Source: Epiperipatus broadwayi
Lineage: Eukaryota; Onychophora; Udeonychophora; Euonychophora; Peripatidae
Direction: 5' to 3'
Assembly (NCBI GenBank): GCA_028023455.1
Contig: JAQFVV010006503.1
Span: 908,404-972,403, forward strand
DNA length: 64,000 nt
Shown here: piece by piece, positions 59,143-64,000 of the stretch
Numbering within the stretch: position 1 is the stretch's first letter
How the letters are laid out: each line of letters opens with the position of its first letter
The notes under the pieces: model-generated
Databases searched by the model: none
Seen by the model: the letters and a program-made list of their open reading frames with translations, nothing else
What the model was told of the DNA's origin: nothing
Program-made: the position numbers and the translations under genes

Positions 59143-59750
59143 CAGGTACCTGTCTGTGTTCAAACTCTAGAGTACTCTAATAATATGCTATAGCTCTTCT
59201 TCATAATACTTATCTAAATTATAAAATGTAAAAACTACCATATGTATAACTAAAACTGAATAATTAACTTAATGTGTAAATTTCTCTACTAATCTAGCTT
59301 ACCTCATTCTATCTTGGGTGCGTATTTCTATAATCTACATTTCTATCTATAGTTATTATTTAATTATTGCATGCTCATAATTATCTCAATTTTCAAAGTT
59401 TAAATCTATGATCGCTTAAAACAATGAATGCGTGTCAAATTTTCATTAATATTTACTTTCTTTAATAACTTAACTTTCATATAAATCGACACGCATTCAA
59501 TGCTTCATTTATTGTAATGCAGGGGTCTACTACTTCGCAAATGGCTGACGTATTAGTTATAATAATTCCCAATTTATATATATGTTTTGTATTTACTAAA
59601 TCATCATGAATAATTCCAGAAAATTACATTTCTTTGAGAGTCGCCAACGTTCTTTAGTAAATGTTGATAATGTAGGGCCAAGTTAGAAATCTATTTAAAT
59701 CTCATCATAATCGTTTATACAGTATACATGTGTTACGTTTTAGAGACGCG

Positions 59751-59966
59751 ATGACCCATTCCGCCGTGAAATATTCCGGATTCTTCAGGGTTGAAATTAA
59801 ACCCAGTCGTCCTACACAAGCGGGCATAATGGGTGCTCCCGTAGGATTTGACAATGTCATGCAGCCAGCCGGCAAACTGCGACACGGACCGCTTGTCCCT
59901 GGTTATGCTTATGTGACACCTTACTTCGTCGGGCCGATGGCAGAGACCAGCCTGACATTCTTATAA
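59751..59966 (+). CDS. Short GC-rich open frame in the LTR, unknown
   Basis: From the ATG at 59751 the frame runs 71 codons, followed by TAA. The protein is rich in Pro, Gly, Val and Ala (for example GIMGAPVGFDNVMQPAGK and LVPGYAYVTPYFVGPMAE), and base composition is close to even G+C in a strongly AT-rich context. No domain, signal peptide or membrane segment is evident. The segment could be a captured host exon, a small accessory protein, or simply a GC-rich regulatory part of the LTR that happens to be open. It is in the 5' LTR, so the 3' LTR copy lies beyond the window and conservation cannot be checked here. Confidence 0.35.
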   Translation: MTHSAVKYSGFFRVEIKPSRPTQAGIMGAPVGFDNVMQPAGKLRHGPLVPGYAYVTPYFVGPMAETSLTFL

Positions 59967-61477
59967 ACTCATTCACGGCATTGCAGTTTCGATATACTGC
60001 CATTCCATATCGCCTTTCTAAAGCGTACCACGTGTTCCTTTACTTAATTTTATTATTCTATATATCACTCCGCCTCTGCATTATCTTCATAATTCACTCT
60101 CAAATAAATGTTTGCCCTTAGTCATAAAATAAATATTTTAATTAAATAAATATATGTCCGCCACTACTCTTATAACTCTTACTTTAGACTCTTGCATTGC
60201 AAAGGTATAAATTCCCCAAGGCATGCATTAGAAATACTTACTCGAGAATTTTAGGTAGCTAGATTACGCCTTCAAATAAATGTATTCCTTTTGTAAACAT
60301 TTCAGTATCGGAAATACCGCTACTGAAATCCTCAATATAAAATAATGTCTAAATAAATAAATGTATTCTTTAAAATATAATCATGTTGCAAATCCCGCTA
60401 CTGAAGCTGTTAGTCCATAAAATATTATTAATGATTGTTTTATTAAAATGTATTAATAAATAATTTTAAACTATATGTCTGCAGTTACGTTTCATTTATT
60501 CGATACCCATTCTATATAATATTTCCTCGATTATGTAAATATGAATGTTTAATTAATATTAGTTTGATTATTGGCTAACTCGAGAATAAAATCATGAGTC
60601 TCTTGCATATCCCTGACCACCGTGCCTAAGGAAATATTTACTAATGTCGCATCAGATGCGTTGTTTCATGGATTGTATTGTGGAACCGATAAACTATGTT
60701 CGAACTCAGTACCACGGGTGGCTTCGCTACTCGATGGTGCTGCTGTTCTGTATGGTGGTCGAATTCTGCACTATGTTTACGAGTCACACGTTTTCTGACC
60801 GTTACATAGTTAAATTTTTTTTTTAGCGTTTGGCGCTTTCCAACGTGGAGCTTTCGATACAAAAAACCCATATATACCCTGAGCAAAATATAACGCATAT
60901 AAATTTCTTTTAGCGTTCGTTACTCGAGTTAGCTAATTATTCTATATATATACGATTTTGTTTTGATAAAAATAATGAAAAAAATAAATCGAGTGAAATA
61001 ATGTGGGTCGAGTGAATGAAAGGACAGCAGGCGTAATAACAAATTTAAGGAAAGCAGGGATGTGTGTGTAATTTAAGAAGGAACGAAAATACTCGGATCT
61101 AATGAAATATTTTGCTTTATATATATATGTCAAAAAAAAAAAAGTAATCAGTCGTTAAATGAGAAAGCAAGTAGCATTGAATTTTTTTTTATTAAAACAC
61201 CGTTATATATATAGCATAGACAGCAGAAGCTTGTTATATATGTTAATAGTAAATATTTTGTTAAAGTACAAATATATATATCATAGACAGCAGTAGCTTA
61301 TTATACGCGTAACCAGTAGTTCGCTATAATATATATGTTAAATATGTTAAACGCAGCAATATAGAGATAGGGCAATGTAGAGTAGGTGAGGGCAGCGAAA
61401 GAGTGTTATAGGGCCAATATACCGGTGGGGAGTAGTCAAATGCTAGTGATATAAAATAAATAAATCATATTAATAAA
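59967..61477 (+). other. Rest of the 5' LTR and leader of the second element
   Basis: Includes a second small GC-richer patch (60640-60810), the proposed LTR end at 60668, an inverted repeat (60570-60584 with 60923-60937) and a leader with two imperfect copies of ATATAT..CATAGACAGCAG.AGCTT (about 61203-61300). Open frames on both strands at 60641-60898 overlap and are not convincing. Confidence 0.5.
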
Positions 61478-62605
61478 ATGGAATCAGAAAATATTGATAT
61501 ACAGCAAGAAGATTTATCTGAAGCTTTGGAGTCGACACCCGAGCGAAGGGAAGCTCCGCAACAATACAGAGGATCAATGGACTTTAATTTCAAGTTCATT
61601 GAGAAAATACTCAGACAGAATATGCAAGAAATGAAGAAAATGTATGAGGAGGAAATGAGAAAAAGAAGAGATGAAGAATCAAAACAGAGACAAGAAGAAG
61701 AAAAGAGAAGAGTTAGAGAATATCAGGAATTTAAAGACATTATGTGGAGAGAGTTAGAAGCCATAAAGGAACATTTTGGAATATCCCCAGCTAGTAAAAA
61801 GGAAGAAGAGATTAAAGATATGGAAAAGGAAAGGAAGTCAGAGAGATCAGACGAACCGATGATAGTAGAAGGGCAAGCAGGTAGTGTAGTAAATATGAAA
61901 AAGTGTGATGAGCAAAGAAACCTCATTCCAGCCGATGAAGGCCCACAAGAACCGGAGAAGGAAAGCAGCATTAAAGAAGAGACGAAGATGGACACTGGAC
62001 ACCAAAGCTATTTAGCCAAGATGATCCACATCAAAATCTTTAGAGGGGAGATAGGAGAAAATCCTCAAGCCCACTTAGAGAGCTTGCAAAAGTTCTTCCA
62101 AGTTCATAAGACAGGGCCAGATGAGCAGATAGCGATAGCCAGTTACCATCTACAGGGATCTGCCAAGGACTGGTGGAATATGGTGAGATGGAAGCCTAAA
62201 ACCATAGAAAAATACAAAGATGCGTTAATGAAGCATTACTGGAGCAACGAGCATCAAAGCAGTATCTACAATATGCTCTGCCAGGAAAAATATGGGACAA
62301 TACCCCAAGAGACACACACACAGTTTTTTCTCCGCCAAGCGAACCGGTTTAAATCCCTTACAACGTTCGCCTTTTCAGATTCACACCTCATAGGGACCAT
62401 CCAGCGTAGTATGCTGCTAACCATCCAACAATTAATGGCAGGCAGTCGGATCAAAGACATAGAAGAAATGATTGAATTTCTCACTACATTGGATTTTAAC
62501 TATTGGGCCAAAGAACCACCCGATAAAAGGCAAAGATTAGAAAACCCAAGGCCGCAGTCATCGATGACGAGAGATCGGTATTATCCACCTGACCCGGGGT
62601 TGTAA
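61478..62605 (+). CDS. Gag protein of the second gag-only LTR element
   Basis: Intact frame of 375 codons; the ATG at 61478 has an A at -3 and is the first in frame. Residues 44-105 are a highly charged coiled coil (EEEMRKRRDEESKQRQEEEK), followed by a Lys/Glu-rich linker. Residues about 182-340 form a Ty3/gypsy-type Gag core: IKIFRGEIGENPQAHLESL, the hallmark SAKDWWNM (KDWW 229-232), HYWSNEHQ, THTQFFLRQANRFKSL and IEEMIEFLTTLD. It aligns in order with residues 490-655 of the 30.3-32.5 kb Gag. There is no zinc knuckle; the tail is short and basic (DKRQRLENPRP). The protein is half as long as its relative mainly because the coiled coil is shorter. Role as particle-forming Gag is from the family; packaging in cis is inferred. 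Confidence 0.88.
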   Translation: MESENIDIQQEDLSEALESTPERREAPQQYRGSMDFNFKFIEKILRQNMQEMKKMYEEEMRKRRDEESKQRQEEEKRRVREYQEFKDIMWRELEAIKEHFGISPASKKEEEIKDMEKERKSERSDEPMIVEGQAGSVVNMKKCDEQRNLIPADEGPQEPEKESSIKEETKMDTGHQSYLAKMIHIKIFRGEIGENPQAHLESLQKFFQVHKTGPDEQIAIASYHLQGSAKDWWNMVRWKPKTIEKYKDALMKHYWSNEHQSSIYNMLCQEKYGTIPQETHTQFFLRQANRFKSLTTFAFSDSHLIGTIQRSMLLTIQQLMAGSRIKDIEEMIEFLTTLDFNYWAKEPPDKRQRLENPRPQSSMTRDRYYPPDPGL

Positions 62606-63057
62606 ACATATTAGACTCTTAGGACGGATTAAACGTATATGAAAATATTAAAATGAACTTGATATAATGAACTTGGTTGAATGGATTGTACTTTAGTCAA
62701 ATAGGGTTTTAGATAGAAATTTTATTATATATATTATTGTTTTAATTACTATTACTCTTAAAAATTTTTTTTATATTATACTAACTAATCCTATTCTAAG
62801 AATTTTTTATATATATATACATTCAGTTTAACTAATTATTACTATGATTTTAACCAGACACGGCCAAATTAGGCCATTTTAATTAAACTATAAATTCTAG
62901 ATCCGGGTATATAAATTGTTCGTTGCTTCATGTAATCTCTGCTTTCTATATTTCAATATATCTGTAAAAACAATAATAATGTTTTCGTCTTTAAATTATG
63001 TAATGTAAAATTTTTTTTTCTCTTTCTTGCCTCCTTTGTTCTTCCTTAATTGTTCAC
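62606..63057 (+). other. Post-gag interior, no pol
   Basis: About 450 bp of AT-rich DNA between the gag stop and the purine tract. All frames are closed by stops and no RT, protease or integrase motif is visible. Confidence 0.7.
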
Positions 63058-63073
63058 GGGAAGTACGGGGAAA
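63058..63073 (+). other. Polypurine tract
   Basis: GGGAAGTACGGGGAAA ends immediately before the 3' LTR start TGAAACAG at 63074. Composition and place fit the plus-strand primer. Confidence 0.82.
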
Positions 63074-64000
63074 TGAAACAGTAAGATTCGTATTCGAATC
63101 TTAAGTTTCACCTTTTTCTGTCGTCTCTCACTGACCGGTCTATCCCGCCCAAATTTAAACTTTTTGATATCGAATTGTGTGTGTAACAATATTAAAAATG
63201 TATAAATATATGTAGAATTCAGCATAAACACGCACACATTTCGATCTCAAATTAAACGCAATAAATAGGGATAAAATAATATAATTTAGATTTCTTTTAG
63301 TTATATAATTTTGTATAATTTTAATCATTTATTTTGGATTATAAAGTTCGTATTTATTGCTTTGTTTAAATTTCATTTAATAATAATTCTAAAAATATCT
63401 GATGTAATATTTAATTAAAAGTTAAAATAATCTTATGTTCCCTTTTTGTTTTTGAAATTTAAAAGCATCGGTCAGTGATAGATAATAGATTAATTAAAGA
63501 AAAATTCCCCAAAATGTAATTAGTAAATGTAAAATGTAAACAATAGAACGGCAGCTTTCTTTAATTAAAAACCAACAAAATGCATTGATTATCCTCAGGG
63601 CAGATTAAGTAGAACCTAAAAATATCTTAACAAAAATGTGAAAGATCAAGATAAAAAAAGAGGCCATCTTAGACTTGCTGGAGACATTCACTTAAACTTT
63701 AGCTTTGCTCTCGATCACTGAGAGTCTCCAAAAATATAAAAATAATTTGTTCCTGCCAAGGTATGACCGAGTAAAGCACCTAGATTATTCTCCATCGGGA
63801 GATGGCCTATCGGATGCTGAACTTTCCATTGCCCGTCATAAATTCACCATGAAGATCTGCTGCCTGAAATAAATGAAAAAGCTGCTGCTGCCATGAAATT
63901 AAATGAAATATCTAAATACAAGAAAGACTTGCCACTCGTGAACTTTTTGCTGCTAAACTAATGGAATCAGAAAACTTCTTATAAAACAGGTACCTGTCTG
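63074..64000 (+). repeat. 3' LTR of the second gag-only element, partial
   Basis: The first 927 bp of the LTR, differing from 58230-59156 at about ten to eleven substitutions and no obvious indel. The window ends inside it. Confidence 0.93.

Larger units (their letters stand above)
58230..60668 (+). repeat. 5' LTR of the second gag-only element (3' boundary tentative)
   Basis: The start is fixed by the repeat with 63074. The end is proposed at 60668 because TGTTTCA there mirrors the starting TGAAACA and is followed by TGG, as before a primer-binding site. This gives an LTR of about 2.4 kb. An inverted repeat ATTGGCTAACTCGAG (60570-60584) with CTCGAGTTAGCTAAT (60923-60937) spans this boundary and could argue for another end. 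Confidence 0.65.
58230..64000 (+). mobile_element. Second gag-only LTR retrotransposon (3' end beyond the window)
   Basis: A direct repeat (58230-59156 equal to 63074-64000, about 99% by eye) marks two LTRs starting TGAAACAG. Between them lie a GC-richer LTR part, a leader, gag (375 codons) and a purine tract just before the 3' LTR. The distance from the gag stop to the 3' LTR is 468 bp and holds no pol remnant. This copy repeats the architecture of the 25.6-37.6 kb element with a related but much diverged Gag, so the gag-only state is shared by two families rather than being one accidental deletion. The right boundary and target duplication are outside the window; the left flank to compare is GTTAT. 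Confidence 0.88.

Noticed and set aside
60641-60898. Overlapping frames on both strands near the proposed LTR end
   Set aside because: They are mutually antisense and short; the slightly higher G+C alone makes such frames likely.

Overview
The window is AT-rich DNA from an animal nuclear genome, most likely an invertebrate. The evidence is the set of transposons it carries: Penelope-like elements, RTE-type non-LTR fragments, a Merlin-type transposase relic, tRNA-derived SINEs, long-terminal-repeat elements and many snap-back repeats among (AT)n tracts. I cannot name the species. I found no convincing host gene, exon chain, rRNA gene, functional tRNA gene, CRISPR array or bacterial-style operon. 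The only long intact reading frames are two retrotransposon Gag proteins.

Layout. 1-12 kb: Merlin relic (1.1 kb), a Penelope-like element at 3.4-5.3 kb split by an RTE fragment, two opposed RTE fragments around an (AT)n tract (5.3-6.5 kb), and a decayed minus-strand retroelement ORF1 with a CCHC zinc knuckle (9.9-11.8 kb). 12-25.5 kb: mostly unassigned AT-rich DNA with SINEs, snap-back repeats and a minus-strand Penelope-like relic (19.9-20.4 kb). 25.6-37.6 kb: a complete minus-strand LTR element with unusually long LTRs (about 4.5 kb each) around a 3-kb interior that holds only gag (735 codons); PBS, PPT and a TATA-like box are visible. 37.6-58.1 kb: (AT)n tract, large inverted repeats, another Penelope-like relic (45.0-45.9 kb), SINEs and many foldback elements. 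58.2-64 kb: a second gag-only LTR element on the plus strand, cut by the window end; its Gag (375 aa) is related to the first.

How the parts relate. Neither LTR element encodes protease, reverse transcriptase, RNase H or integrase, so both must borrow these from an autonomous relative; each seems to supply its own coiled-coil Gag. They look like animal counterparts of the LARD/TR-GAG class of non-autonomous elements. Separately, eight short palindromic elements of several unrelated sequence families are each bounded by direct repeats of 13-16 bp. That points to a shared insertion mechanism, more like target-primed reverse transcription than classical cut-and-paste. These two systems are the main things worth following up.
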